Below the pieces are notes generated by a model. It was given only the letters and a program-made list of their open reading frames with translations. It did not search any database and was not told where the DNA came from. From a virus, in the IMG/VR virus record IMGVR_UViG_3300031963_000016, positions 62,001 to 126,000 of that record: a DNA stretch of 64,000 nucleotides; one strand, 5' to 3'. Positions 46,697 to 54,969 of the stretch are shown here, one piece after another. The position numbers were made by a program, and so were the translations under genes. Each line of letters begins with the position of its first letter. Position 1 is the stretch's first letter.

Positions 46697-47680
46697 ATGT
46701 CAATCGAACAAAAAATCGCTGAAATCTTAGCAGAATCTAAAGCAGCTAAACTTGAAGATCAGGTTGCTGATACTGCTGAAGAGATCAAAGAAGAACAAGT
46801 TGAAGAGGAAGCTGTTAAACCTGCTGCTGAAACTCCAAATCCAGACAATGCTAAAAACAATGTTCAGGATGAAAAAGAAGCAGAAGGTGGCACTTCTAAG
46901 AAAGAAAACGCAGCTACTAAAGGTGCAGTTGCAGCAGAACCAAGTCATCTAAAAGGTGTCAAGGAAGATGTTGATGCACTTCTAAATGGCGAAGATCTTT
47001 CAGAAGAATTTAAACAAAAGGCAACTACTATTTTTGAAGCAGCTGTTATGACTCGTGTCAAAGCTGAAGTTGCTCGTTTGGAAGAAGAATTCGAAAGCAA
47101 ACTTGCTGAGCAAGTTGCAAAGAATATAGAGGGACTTGTTGAGCAGGTTGATGGATACCTCGGCTACGTAGCCGAGCAGTGGATGACACAGAATGAAATT
47201 GCCCTTGAGCGTGGTATGAAGTCTGAAATTCTTGAGAGTTTCGTAGCTGGTATGAAAGATCTATTTGAAGAGCATTATATTGACGTTCCAGAAGAGCGTT
47301 ATGATGTGCTTGGAGAAATGGAATCTAAAATCGAAGAATTAGAAGCAAAACTCAATGAGCAAGTTGCTAATAATATCGAGATGTCTAAAACAATCGCTGA
47401 GCAAAAGCGTTCAGAAATTGTTAAAACAGTTAGCGAAGGTTTGACTGATACAGAAACTGAAAAGTTTAATGCATTAGTTGAAGAGTTAACATACGAAGAC
47501 GCAGAATCTTTTGAGACTAAAGTGAAGACTATCCGTGAAAATTATTTCACAAATAAATCAACCGCAGAAGTTAAATCTGTTGTTACTGACACTCCAGTTG
47601 AGCAATTAACTGAAGAGAAGAAAGAGCAAATCGATCCTCAGATGTCAGCATATTTAACAGCACTTAACAAACTTAAATAA
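46697..47680 (+). CDS. 22: Prohead scaffold (core) protein gp22
   Basis: 327 residues, highly acidic and helical (T4 gp22: 269). After an acidic, probably disordered N-terminus come long coiled coils (ARLEEEFESKLAEQVAKNIE, EMESKIEELEAKLNEQVANN) and a conserved YLGYVAEQWMTQNEIALERG, MKSEILESFVAGMKDLFEEH core. TTIFEAAV matches the gp21 cleavage pattern (I-F-E before Ala). It is the main internal scaffold, later reduced to peptides. Confidence 0.93.
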   Translation: MSIEQKIAEILAESKAAKLEDQVADTAEEIKEEQVEEEAVKPAAETPNPDNAKNNVQDEKEAEGGTSKKENAATKGAVAAEPSHLKGVKEDVDALLNGEDLSEEFKQKATTIFEAAVMTRVKAEVARLEEEFESKLAEQVAKNIEGLVEQVDGYLGYVAEQWMTQNEIALERGMKSEILESFVAGMKDLFEEHYIDVPEERYDVLGEMESKIEELEAKLNEQVANNIEMSKTIAEQKRSEIVKTVSEGLTDTETEKFNALVEELTYEDAESFETKVKTIRENYFTNKSTAEVKSVVTDTPVEQLTEEKKEQIDPQMSAYLTALNKLK

Positions 47681-47693
47681 AAGGAAAAAGAAA

Positions 47694-48992
47694 ATGACAA
47701 CTCGTCAAGATCTAGTTAAAAAATGGGCACCAATCCTCGAGCATGAGGGTGCTGCTCCAATCAAGGACACTTATCGTAAAGAAGTGACTGCAGTTCTCTT
47801 GGAAAACCAAGAGCGTGAAATGCAAAAACAGCGTGAAGCACTTTTCGAAGCTGCTCCAGCAAACGCTGTTGGTTCTTATGCTGACACTGGTGGTTTCGCT
47901 AAGTTCGATCCAGTTCTTATCAGCTTAGTCCGTCGTGCAATGCCACAACTCATTGCTTATGATGTTGCTGGTGTTCAGCCAATGACACAGCCAACTGGTT
48001 TAATCTTCGCAATGAAGTCTCGTTACACTTCACAAGGTGGTACTGAGGCTCTCTTTAACGAAGCTGATACTGACTTCTCTGGTACTGGCACTCACAGTGG
48101 CGTTTATGACTTCGGTGGTTCTGAGACTACTGGTGCTGGTCTAGCAACTTCCGCAGCTGAGCGTCTTGGTCAAGGTGGTTCTGGTGATGGTTCTTTCAAT
48201 CAGATGGCATTTAGCATCGAAAAGACTTCCGTTACTGCTAAGACTCGTGCTCTAAAAGCTGAGTACTCAATCGAATTAGCACAAGATATGAAATCTGTTC
48301 ATGGTCTTGATGCTGAAGGCGAACTAAGCAATATTCTCTCAACTGAGATTCTTGCTGAGATCAATCGTGAAGTTATCCGCACAATCTACAAGACTGCTAA
48401 GCCAGGTGCTGCAGTTGGTACTACTGCTGCTGGTACTTTCGACTTAGATACTGATTCTAATGGTCGTTGGTCTGTTGAGAAGTTTAAGGGTCTAATGTTC
48501 CAAATCGAGCGTGAAGCAAATGCGATTGGTCAGCAGACTCGTCGTGGTCGTGGTAACTTCATCATCACTTCTGCAGACGTTGCTTCTGCATTAGCGATGG
48601 CTGGCGTTCTTGACTACACTCCTGCTCTCCAGGGTAACAGCAGCTTGAACATTGATGACACAAGCACTACTTTTGCTGGTGTTCTAAATGGCAAGTACAA
48701 AGTTTATGTTGATCCATATACTGCAAACGTATCTGCAACACAATTCTTCGTAGTTGGTTACAAAGGTAGTTCTGCATTTGATGCTGGCTTGTTCTACTGC
48801 CCATACGTTCCTCTACAAATGGTTCGTGCAGTTGATCCAAACAGCTTCCAGCCAAAGATTGGCTTCAAGACTCGTTACGGTCTAGTTGCTAACCCATTCG
48901 TCAATCTTGACGATGGCACAGCTGGTCAGGACAACCTAACTGCTGATGTAAACTACTACTATCGTCGTGTTAAAGTTACTAACCTAATGTAA
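47694..48992 (+). CDS. 23: Major capsid protein gp23
   Basis: 432 residues, with conserved gp23 blocks: KFDPVLISLVRRAMPQLIAY, DVAGVQPMTQPTGLIFAMKS, EYSIELAQDMKSVHGLDAEG, EREANAIGQQTRRGRGNFII, KVYVDPYTANVSATQFFVVG, KTRYGLVANPF. The N-terminal propeptide should be removed by gp21 after Glu52 (L-F-E before AAPANAVG), leaving about 380 residues. HK97 fold expected. Codon use is biased towards C-ending codons compared with the fibre genes, as expected for the most abundant protein. A strong terminator follows. Confidence 0.97.
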   Translation: MTTRQDLVKKWAPILEHEGAAPIKDTYRKEVTAVLLENQEREMQKQREALFEAAPANAVGSYADTGGFAKFDPVLISLVRRAMPQLIAYDVAGVQPMTQPTGLIFAMKSRYTSQGGTEALFNEADTDFSGTGTHSGVYDFGGSETTGAGLATSAAERLGQGGSGDGSFNQMAFSIEKTSVTAKTRALKAEYSIELAQDMKSVHGLDAEGELSNILSTEILAEINREVIRTIYKTAKPGAAVGTTAAGTFDLDTDSNGRWSVEKFKGLMFQIEREANAIGQQTRRGRGNFIITSADVASALAMAGVLDYTPALQGNSSLNIDDTSTTFAGVLNGKYKVYVDPYTANVSATQFFVVGYKGSSAFDAGLFYCPYVPLQMVRAVDPNSFQPKIGFKTRYGLVANPFVNLDDGTAGQDNLTADVNYYYRRVKVTNLM

Positions 48993-49040
48993 TTATTAGG
49001 TTGGTTTCAATAAGAAACTGACGATAAGAAGCAGTGTTTT

Positions 49041-49072
49041 GGGGGAGATGAAAATCTCCCCCATTTTATTTT
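49041..49072 (+). terminator. Strong terminator after gp23
   Basis: A perfect 9-bp stem (49041-49049 with 49054-49062, including five G-C pairs in a row) closed by a GAAA tetraloop, then a T-rich tail. It ends the gp22-gp23 transcript. Confidence 0.93.
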
Positions 49073-49073
49073 G

Positions 49074-49081
49074 AATAAATA
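49074..49081 (+). promoter_or_regulatory. Late-box sequence (AATAAATA) immediately before the next ATG
   Basis: Matches NATAAATA, right after the gp23 terminator, but only 5 bp remain before the ATG at 49087, so a transcript from it would be nearly leaderless. Either a leaderless late mRNA or chance in AT-rich sequence. Confidence 0.35.
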
Positions 49082-49086
49082 ATCTT

Positions 49087-49617
49087 ATGGCTAATATACT
49101 TTCATGTCCCATTCCATCTAACATTAATCCATTATCACCTAATGGATTCCTGTTTAACATTTTAAAATTACCTAATCTGTCATTCTTTTGTCAGAGCGTT
49201 AATCTTCCAGGTATTACACTTGGTGCACCAGAGTTTGGTAATCCATTTAATGTTGCTCCAATTCCAGGTGAGACATTAACATATGATCAACTATCTGTTC
49301 AATTTTTAGTTGATGAACAAATGGCTAATTATCAATCCATATATAACTGGATCGTTGCTCTTGGTTTTCCAGAATCATATCAACAGTATGTAACATTTGT
49401 ATCAAACGATACAAATAATTATAGTGAACTAGCAAAAAATTATTCTGATGGAACATTACAAATACTAGGTGCTGATAATCTAACAGTTAAAATTGTGCAA
49501 TTTTATGATATGTTTCCTGTGTCTTTAGATTCATTACAATTCGCAGGAACTAATAATGATGTTCAATATCTAATTGGAAACGCAACTTTTCGTTACGGTT
49601 ACTACAAGTTCTTGTAA
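49087..49617 (+). CDS. Tail-tube-like tail completion protein (gp3-like)
   Basis: 176 residues, the length of T4 gp3. The SPNGFLFNILKLPNLSFFCQ, SVNLPGITLGAPEFGNPFNV and LTYDQLSVQFLVDEQMANYQ, SIYNWIVALGFP segments belong to a family related to tail tube proteins (compare LPASTIETIPVLYRG and the EQWQSG helix in gp19 here). In cyanophage-type genomes the gene between gp23 and uvsY is usually named gp3, the protein that ends the tube beneath gp15. An alternative is a tube-initiator (gp48/gp54-like). No Shine-Dalgarno is evident: the start follows a late-box sequence by 5 bp. Confidence 0.65.
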   Translation: MANILSCPIPSNINPLSPNGFLFNILKLPNLSFFCQSVNLPGITLGAPEFGNPFNVAPIPGETLTYDQLSVQFLVDEQMANYQSIYNWIVALGFPESYQQYVTFVSNDTNNYSELAKNYSDGTLQILGADNLTVKIVQFYDMFPVSLDSLQFAGTNNDVQYLIGNATFRYGYYKFL

Positions 49618-49624
49618 GACAAAT

Positions 49625-49661
49625 TTGATTTTTTGTAATAGATGGGGTATACTTACCCCAT
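49625..49661 (+). promoter_or_regulatory. Sigma70-like promoter with inverted repeat over the -10, upstream of uvsY
   Basis: TTGATT (49625-49630), a 17-bp spacer and TATACT (49648-49653) fit a host-type promoter 27 bp before uvsY. A perfect 8-bp inverted repeat (49642-49649 with 49654-49661, 4-base gap) straddles the -10 and could be an operator or mRNA-start hairpin. This marks the switch from late to earlier genes. Confidence 0.7.
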
Positions 49662-49679
49662 AACATTTTTGAGGTTATT

Positions 49680-50117
49680 ATGAATATAGAACAATTGCAA
49701 GAAATGTGGGACAAAGACTGTGAAATTGATGATAATTATCTCGGTGAAAATTCCACAACAACACCTAAGCTACATGCCAAGTATGTAAAAATACTTGTTC
49801 AAATTAAACTCAAGCATACAAAACTCCAATCTGATTATTTGCTTCTTCGTAAAAATAAATTTCGTTTATATCGTGGTGAACTATCTCGTGATGAATTAAA
49901 AGATCTTGGATGGGAACAGTGGCAAGGAATTAAACCACTGAAAAATGAAATGGACGAATTTTTAAGTGGTGATATAGATTTAGTGAATATTAAAATGAAG
50001 ATTGATTATCTTGAAACAATGATTTATTTTCTTGAATCAGTTCTGCAACAGATTAAAGCAAGAGACTGGCAAATTAAAACCGCAGTTGAATGGAAGAAAT
50101 TTTTAGCAGGAATGTAA
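49680..50117 (+). CDS. uvsY: Recombination mediator UvsY
   Basis: 145 residues (T4 UvsY: 137). Conserved pattern: LQEMWDKDCEIDDNYLGENS, TPKLHAKYVKILVQIKLKHT, LLLRKNKFRLYRGELSRDEL and C-terminal YLETMIYFLESVLQQIKARD, WQIKTAVEWKKFLAG. UvsY forms heptamers that load the UvsX recombinase onto gp32-covered DNA. uvsX is not in this window. The stop overlaps uvsW's ATG by one base. Confidence 0.93.
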   Translation: MNIEQLQEMWDKDCEIDDNYLGENSTTTPKLHAKYVKILVQIKLKHTKLQSDYLLLRKNKFRLYRGELSRDELKDLGWEQWQGIKPLKNEMDEFLSGDIDLVNIKMKIDYLETMIYFLESVLQQIKARDWQIKTAVEWKKFLAGM

Positions 50118-51589
50118 TGGTTACAATTGAAAAGTTAGATGATGTTTATATTCGTATCTTTAGTGATCCTAGCATTGAGCAAGAGCTAGCTGATTTTTTT
50201 ACATATGAATATCCAGGAGCAAGATTTACACCACAATATCGTGCAAGATTGTGGGATGGTAAAGTTCGTTTATATGATCAAGTAAGAAAAACATTATACA
50301 TTGGTCTAATTCAATATGTTGAACAATTCTGTGAACGTAATGATTACTTACTTACATGGAAAACGGATTTTCAACCAAACAATAATATCACACACGAACA
50401 AATTGAAAAATATGTTCTTGATCTAGATCTTCCAAGTAAAATCGAAACTCGTGATTATCAGATTGATGCTATACAAAAAGCAATTAATGACGAACGAACA
50501 TTACTACTTTCTCCAACTGGTTCTGGTAAATCTTTTATTATTTACTCTGTAATGCGTTGGCATGTACAACAGGGTCGGAAATGTGTTCTTATCGTACCAA
50601 CAACTTCTCTAGTTGAGCAGATGTATTCTGATTTTGAAGATTATTCTTCTGTTAATACTTGGTCGGTTAAAAATCACTGTCAAAAATTATATGCTGGATT
50701 CCCAAAAGAATTCACTAAAGATGTTTTAATTACTACATGGCAATCTATCTACTTACAACCACGTGCTTGGTTTAAACAGTTTCAAGTTATTTTTGGAGAT
50801 GAAGCACATCAGTTTAAGGCTAAATCTTTAACTACTGTTATGGAAAAGATGGATAGCATTCGTTATCGAATTGGAACTACAGGCACACTTGATAATAAAA
50901 AAGTACATCGTTTAGTTTTAGAGGGTATTTTTGGTCCAGTGCACAAAGTGACAACAACGAAAACCCTGATGGACTCTGGAAGATTGTCTAACCTAAATAT
51001 AATGTGTATCATTCTCAAGTACACGGAAGAGATACGCAAGGAACGTAAGAACAATACATATCAAGAGGAAATCGACTGGATCGTTAGTTGCGAAAAACGT
51101 AATAAATTTATCCGCAACCTTGCAGTCAAATCATCAGGCAATACACTTGTTCTGTTCCAGTTTGTAGAGAAACACGGTAAAATTCTCTACGATATGATTA
51201 AAGAAAAGGCACATGATACCAGAAAAATTTTCTTTGTGTACGGAGGAACAGAAACTTCTGATCGTGAGTCAATTAGACATATCACAGAGGGAGAAGAAGA
51301 TGCTATCATCATTGCTTCTTTCGGGACATTCTCAACGGGTATCAATATACCTTCGATACAGAATGTTATTTTCGCAAGCCCTTCAAAAAGTAAAATCCGT
51401 AATTTACAAAGTATTGGGCGTGGATTAAGATTAAAAGATGGCAAAACACATTGCAATCTTTTTGATATTGCCGATGATTTACATTGGAAATCTTGGAAAA
51501 ATCATACATTAAATCATGCTGCCGAGCGTTACAAAATTTATGCAGAAGAAGAATTTAAAACAAAAATCGTAGAGGTGGATTTATGTTAG
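50117..51589 (+). CDS. uvsW: Helicase UvsW
   Basis: The ATG at 50117, overlapping the uvsY stop, gives 490 residues (T4 UvsW: 503). N-terminal DNA-binding domain (YTYEYPGARF-like start: FFTYEYPGARFTPQYRARLW), then superfamily 2 motifs: Q-like ETRDYQIDAI, Walker A SPTGSGKS, DEAH-type GDEAHQF, TGTLDN, and C-terminal FGTFSTGINIPSIQNVIFAS and QSIGRGLRLKDGK. It unwinds branched recombination intermediates and R-loops, shutting down origin-dependent initiation late in infection. Confidence 0.95.
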   Translation: MVTIEKLDDVYIRIFSDPSIEQELADFFTYEYPGARFTPQYRARLWDGKVRLYDQVRKTLYIGLIQYVEQFCERNDYLLTWKTDFQPNNNITHEQIEKYVLDLDLPSKIETRDYQIDAIQKAINDERTLLLSPTGSGKSFIIYSVMRWHVQQGRKCVLIVPTTSLVEQMYSDFEDYSSVNTWSVKNHCQKLYAGFPKEFTKDVLITTWQSIYLQPRAWFKQFQVIFGDEAHQFKAKSLTTVMEKMDSIRYRIGTTGTLDNKKVHRLVLEGIFGPVHKVTTTKTLMDSGRLSNLNIMCIILKYTEEIRKERKNNTYQEEIDWIVSCEKRNKFIRNLAVKSSGNTLVLFQFVEKHGKILYDMIKEKAHDTRKIFFVYGGTETSDRESIRHITEGEEDAIIIASFGTFSTGINIPSIQNVIFASPSKSKIRNLQSIGRGLRLKDGKTHCNLFDIADDLHWKSWKNHTLNHAAERYKIYAEEEFKTKIVEVDLC

Positions 51590-52056
51590 ATGGCTCAGAA
51601 TTTTTTGTAGTACTAAAACTCTGTTCAGGTGAACAACTAATGGCTGTCTTAAGACAAGAAGATGAAGATAGGATCTTGTTAGAAACACCTATGGTTATGC
51701 GAACAATACCAGTGTTACATACTGGTAAGGAGCATATTACTGCACATCCATTCTGTCAATTTTCTGATGATAAGATGTTTGTTATTCTTAAAAAAGATGT
51801 CATGTTTTGTAAAAAATTGCATCATCTTTTTATTCCCCATTATATGAGAATTGTAAAAGAACATGAGGAACAGACATCATTTTCTCCAAAACAAAATACA
51901 GAAGAACTTCTTTGGGACGATGAAGAAAACATTACACCAGAAGAAGCAAAAAAGAGAATAGAAATGCTTGCCTCTCTCGTTAACAGCGATGCAGAAGATG
52001 AGAAAAAAGAAGAGAGAAGACAAAACCTTGTGAAAGGTAATGACACAGTACATTAA
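51583..52056 (+). CDS. LSm-fold-like conserved phage protein
   Basis: 157 residues, starting 7 bp inside the end of uvsW. The first about 90 residues (VVLKLCSGEQLMAVLRQEDE, DRILLETPMVMRTIPV, KMFVILKKDVMFCKKLHHLF, IPHYMRIVKEHEE) have the strand order and K-L-x-S-G-E-x-hydrophobic start of a small Sm/LSm-like barrel that I associate with a conserved but uncharacterised cyanophage family next to uvsW. The C-terminal 60 residues are highly charged and probably disordered. RNA binding is possible, given the fold, but unproven. It lies between recombination and late-transcription genes. Confidence 0.62.
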   Translation: MLDGSEFFVVLKLCSGEQLMAVLRQEDEDRILLETPMVMRTIPVLHTGKEHITAHPFCQFSDDKMFVILKKDVMFCKKLHHLFIPHYMRIVKEHEEQTSFSPKQNTEELLWDDEENITPEEAKKRIEMLASLVNSDAEDEKKEERRQNLVKGNDTVH

Positions 52057-52099
52057 TCTCTTCAAACCCCAACACCCTGGATTATGCCCCAAGACAAAT

Positions 52100-52143
52100 A
52101 AAAAGACAAATGTATTTTGTAATAAATTAATATTTGTCTTTTT
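52100..52143 (+). terminator. Inverted repeat before gp55 (possible terminator overlapping a promoter)
   Basis: A perfect 12-bp AT-rich stem (52100-52111 with 52132-52143) with a 20-base loop and a T-run in the 3' arm. The same 3' arm contains the TTGTCT -35 box, so transcription from upstream and initiation for gp55 may interfere. The arm core AAGACAAAT occurs twice in direct orientation (52091 and 52103). Confidence 0.5.
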
Positions 52144-52162
52144 TATTATAATGATGTAGAAT
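52134..52162 (+). promoter_or_regulatory. Promoter of gp55 (TTGTCT, 17 bp, TAGAAT)
   Basis: TTGTCT at 52134-52139 and TAGAAT at 52157-52162, exact 17-bp spacing, 36 bp before the gp55 ATG. Same -35 box and following T run as the promoters at 58539, 61013 and 62267. Confidence 0.68.
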
Positions 52163-52197
52163 TATAACATGTTCAATTGTATGAGGAATTTTTATGT

Positions 52198-52746
52198 ATG
52201 GCTCATTATGTTAATAACGCTGACTTTCTGCAGGCACTAATAGAATATAGAAAAAAGTGTAAAGATGCAGAATCAGAAGGTAATTCAAAACCCATTGTCA
52301 GCAACTATATCGGTGAATGTATTCTTAAGATTGCAACTCATCTTTCTTACAAACCAAATTTTATAAACTATTCTTATCGAGATGATATGATTCTCGATGG
52401 AGTGGAAAATTGCATTCAATACATAGATAATTTCGATCCAAGTAAGTCTAATAATCCTTTTTCTTATTTCACACAGATTATCTACTATGCATTCTTAAGA
52501 AGAATTGCTAAAGAAAAGAAACAATCTTATATCAAAGGCAAGTTAATACAAGATATGCCATTTGATTCTTTTGAATTACAAGATAGCGATGACGACAATG
52601 AGTTTCGTAACGCATACTTAGATTTTATGCAACAGAATCATACATTTGATGATACATTTATGGAACGTAAAAAAGCCAAACGTAAAAAGAAACAAGTTGA
52701 TTTAGATGATTTTTTAGGTGATAATAATGGCGAACTCGATAACTGA
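52198..52746 (+). CDS. 55: Late transcription sigma factor gp55
   Basis: I prefer the ATG at 52198 (GAGGA ribosome site 10 bp upstream) over the in-frame TTG at 52177, giving 182 residues (T4 gp55: 185). The YVNNADFLQALIEYRK start, ILKIATHLSYKPNFINYSYR, DDMILDGVENCIQYIDNFDP and NPFSYFTQIIYYAFLRRIAK, EKKQ segments are the region 2-like gp55 core that recognises the TATAAATA late box. With gp45 as mobile activator it drives the structural genes in this window. gp33, the co-activator, is not seen. Its 3' end overlaps the next gene by 20 bp. Confidence 0.93.
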   Translation: MAHYVNNADFLQALIEYRKKCKDAESEGNSKPIVSNYIGECILKIATHLSYKPNFINYSYRDDMILDGVENCIQYIDNFDPSKSNNPFSYFTQIIYYAFLRRIAKEKKQSYIKGKLIQDMPFDSFELQDSDDDNEFRNAYLDFMQQNHTFDDTFMERKKAKRKKKQVDLDDFLGDNNGELDN

Positions 52747-53917
52747 TCTTATTAATAGATTGGGCATTTCTGAAGATGATGTTTCATATAAAAAAGCAAG
52801 ACGCAAAGCAAGAGCATTAAGGATAAGAAGAGATAAAAGATTTATTAAACGCTGGACTTGGCAAATTGAAGATGGATTTCCAGCAGAACAATTGTTAAAA
52901 GGTAATGAGATGAGTGATAAGATATTTCTTGGTGTGAGTGATTTTGATGATTTAATTTCATCAGAGGTGCTTCGCCGTAGAACTGAAAATGGATTGACAA
53001 CTGTACAACGTGAGACTACTGTTCTTTGTAATCGTGAGACATGGAAGCACTGGGCTGAAGATTATTTCCAGGATTACCTTTACACACAAACATCTTCTTC
53101 TGCTGGATTCGTTATCCAAGAAGAATCTATGCAACTAATTAAATTTGATGTTAATAGCAACTCAACAACTGTTCGTTGTTTTGGTGATGTTGAATGGGCT
53201 GAATCTGTTATTGATTCTATTGAAAGTAAATTTTCAGTGGTGACATCTTATATCGAATGGATTTATGGTGGTGATGGTAATTCCGTCAATGTTCCATTAA
53301 ATCGTGATCGTCTTCCTGTTGAAGAAATGTATCCATTCCTTAAAGGCGAATCTCTTAACGATTATTACGATCGTTACATGGAATCTTCTGCCAACATTCT
53401 CCTTCTAATTGGACCTCCAGGAACTGGTAAGACTACATTTATTCGTGGTTTGTTGGCACATCGTTCATGTTCTGCAATCGTAACATACGATGCAGGTATT
53501 CTTGAGAAAGATGGTTTCTTCGCTCGCTTTATTGAAGACGATGCAGAAGTTATGGTACTTGAAGATAGCGATGCATTTTTGAAATCTCGTACTGATGGCA
53601 ATACAATGATGCATCGTTTCCTTAATGTGGGTGATGGTCTTGTGACAACTAAAGGTAAGAAGATGATTTTCTCTACTAATCTTCCAAGTATTCGTGACAT
53701 TGACTCTGCTCTTATTCGTCCAGGAAGATGCTTTGATATTGTTGAATTTAAACCATTGTCTATTAACGACGCTAATAAATTAGCAAACAAACTTAACACT
53801 ACTATTCCTGAGAAGAAGGCAGGTGAGGTTGTTGAATATTCTATTGCTGAGATCTTCAATCAGCAAAGTGAACACGCACATACTGCCAAAACAAATAGAA
53901 AGGTAGGATTTATTTGA
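52727..53917 (+). CDS. AAA+ ATPase, function unknown
   Basis: Start chosen at the ATG 52727 (AGGTG 6 bp upstream) rather than the GTG at 52718; 396 residues. The N-terminal half is a family-specific domain with a basic patch (SYKKARRKARALRIRRDKRF). The C-terminal half is AAA+: Walker A LLLIGPPGTGKTTF, Walker B AEVMVLEDSDAFL (Glu-Asp in place of the usual Asp-Glu), sensor-1 MIFSTNLPSI and arginine-finger-like DSALIRPGRCFD. It resembles BCS1/Vps4-type remodelers. Between gp55 and gp47 it may serve DNA metabolism, but no role is known to me. The last codon's GA overlaps gp47's TTG. Confidence 0.8.
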   Translation: MANSITDLINRLGISEDDVSYKKARRKARALRIRRDKRFIKRWTWQIEDGFPAEQLLKGNEMSDKIFLGVSDFDDLISSEVLRRRTENGLTTVQRETTVLCNRETWKHWAEDYFQDYLYTQTSSSAGFVIQEESMQLIKFDVNSNSTTVRCFGDVEWAESVIDSIESKFSVVTSYIEWIYGGDGNSVNVPLNRDRLPVEEMYPFLKGESLNDYYDRYMESSANILLLIGPPGTGKTTFIRGLLAHRSCSAIVTYDAGILEKDGFFARFIEDDAEVMVLEDSDAFLKSRTDGNTMMHRFLNVGDGLVTTKGKKMIFSTNLPSIRDIDSALIRPGRCFDIVEFKPLSINDANKLANKLNTTIPEKKAGEVVEYSIAEIFNQQSEHAHTAKTNRKVGFI

Positions 53918-54969
53918 AAATAGCAATCATAACTGATCAACACTTTGGTGCACGAAATGATAGTATTGCATTTCTAGATTTCTTTCAAAAATTCTATGAT
54001 AATACTTTCTTTCCTACACTTGATCATCACAGTATTGACACTGTTCTTATTCTTGGCGATACTTTTGATCGTAGGAAATATGTTAATTTCTATGCGCTCC
54101 AACGATCAAAAGAAATGTTCTTCAACAAACTTTCTGATCGAGGCATTTCTGTTTATATGCTTGCTGGTAATCATGACACTTACTATAAGAATACTAATGA
54201 TGTAAATTCACCAGACCTTCTGTTAAGAGAATATAAAAACATTAAGGTTATAGACAAACCCACAACCATTGATGTTGGTGGGTTTAACATTTGTATGATG
54301 CCTTGGATCTGTCCAGAAAATTATCAAGCATCATTGGATGAATTAGAAACTACAACTGCCGAAATTTGCATGGGACATTTCGAGATCGCAGGATTTGCCA
54401 TGTATAGAGGAATGCAATCTAATGAAGGACTTTCTAAAGAAATATTTGATAAGTTTGATTTGGTTTTTTCTGGTCATTATCATCATAAGTCAGACGATAG
54501 TCATATTTACTATCTCGGCAATCCCTATGAACTTACTTGGCAAGATTACAAAGACCCTCGAGGATTCCACTTGTTTGATCTCAACAGTCGAGAACTCGGA
54601 TTCATTAGAAATCCGTATACTATGTTTGAAAGAGTCGAATACAACGACAAAGAGCAAGAACCCATCGACCTCGACACAATCGATTTAAATCAAAAATTTG
54701 TAAAACTTGTAGTCGTCAATAAAACTGATTTTTATAAGTTTGATAAATTTATACAAAAGTTGTATAATAAAGGCTCATATGAAATCAAAATTATTGAAGA
54801 TCTATCAGAGTTTGAAGATGGTGAGGTCGGTGAAGAGATTAACCTTGAAGATACGTTATCTGTGCTTGCTCATTACATTGACTCGATTGAAACGGATATT
54901 GATAAAGAACAAGTTAAAACATTCATGCGAACACTCTACACAGAAGCAGTAAATGTTGAGGTTGTTTAA
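53914..54969 (+). CDS. 47: Recombination endonuclease subunit gp47 (SbcD/Mre11-like), TTG start
   Basis: 351 residues (T4 gp47: 339). The start must be the TTG at 53914, because the first phosphoesterase motif DQHFG lies only eight residues in and no ATG precedes it; an AAGGTAGGA ribosome site supports it. Metal-binding motifs: Asp8-Gln-His10, GDTFDRR (about 48), GNHD (about 86) and GHYHHK (about 188). It is the nuclease half of the gp46/gp47 complex that resects double-strand ends and thereby feeds recombination-dependent replication. In this genome it is separated from gp46 by three genes. Confidence 0.95.
   Translation: MKIAIITDQHFGARNDSIAFLDFFQKFYDNTFFPTLDHHSIDTVLILGDTFDRRKYVNFYALQRSKEMFFNKLSDRGISVYMLAGNHDTYYKNTNDVNSPDLLLREYKNIKVIDKPTTIDVGGFNICMMPWICPENYQASLDELETTTAEICMGHFEIAGFAMYRGMQSNEGLSKEIFDKFDLVFSGHYHHKSDDSHIYYLGNPYELTWQDYKDPRGFHLFDLNSRELGFIRNPYTMFERVEYNDKEQEPIDLDTIDLNQKFVKLVVVNKTDFYKFDKFIQKLYNKGSYEIKIIEDLSEFEDGEVGEEINLEDTLSVLAHYIDSIETDIDKEQVKTFMRTLYTEAVNVEVV

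Noticed and set aside
53374-53859. Reverse-strand frame of 161 codons inside the AAA+ gene.
   Set aside because: Shadow of a well-supported ATPase gene; the protein has no recognisable features.
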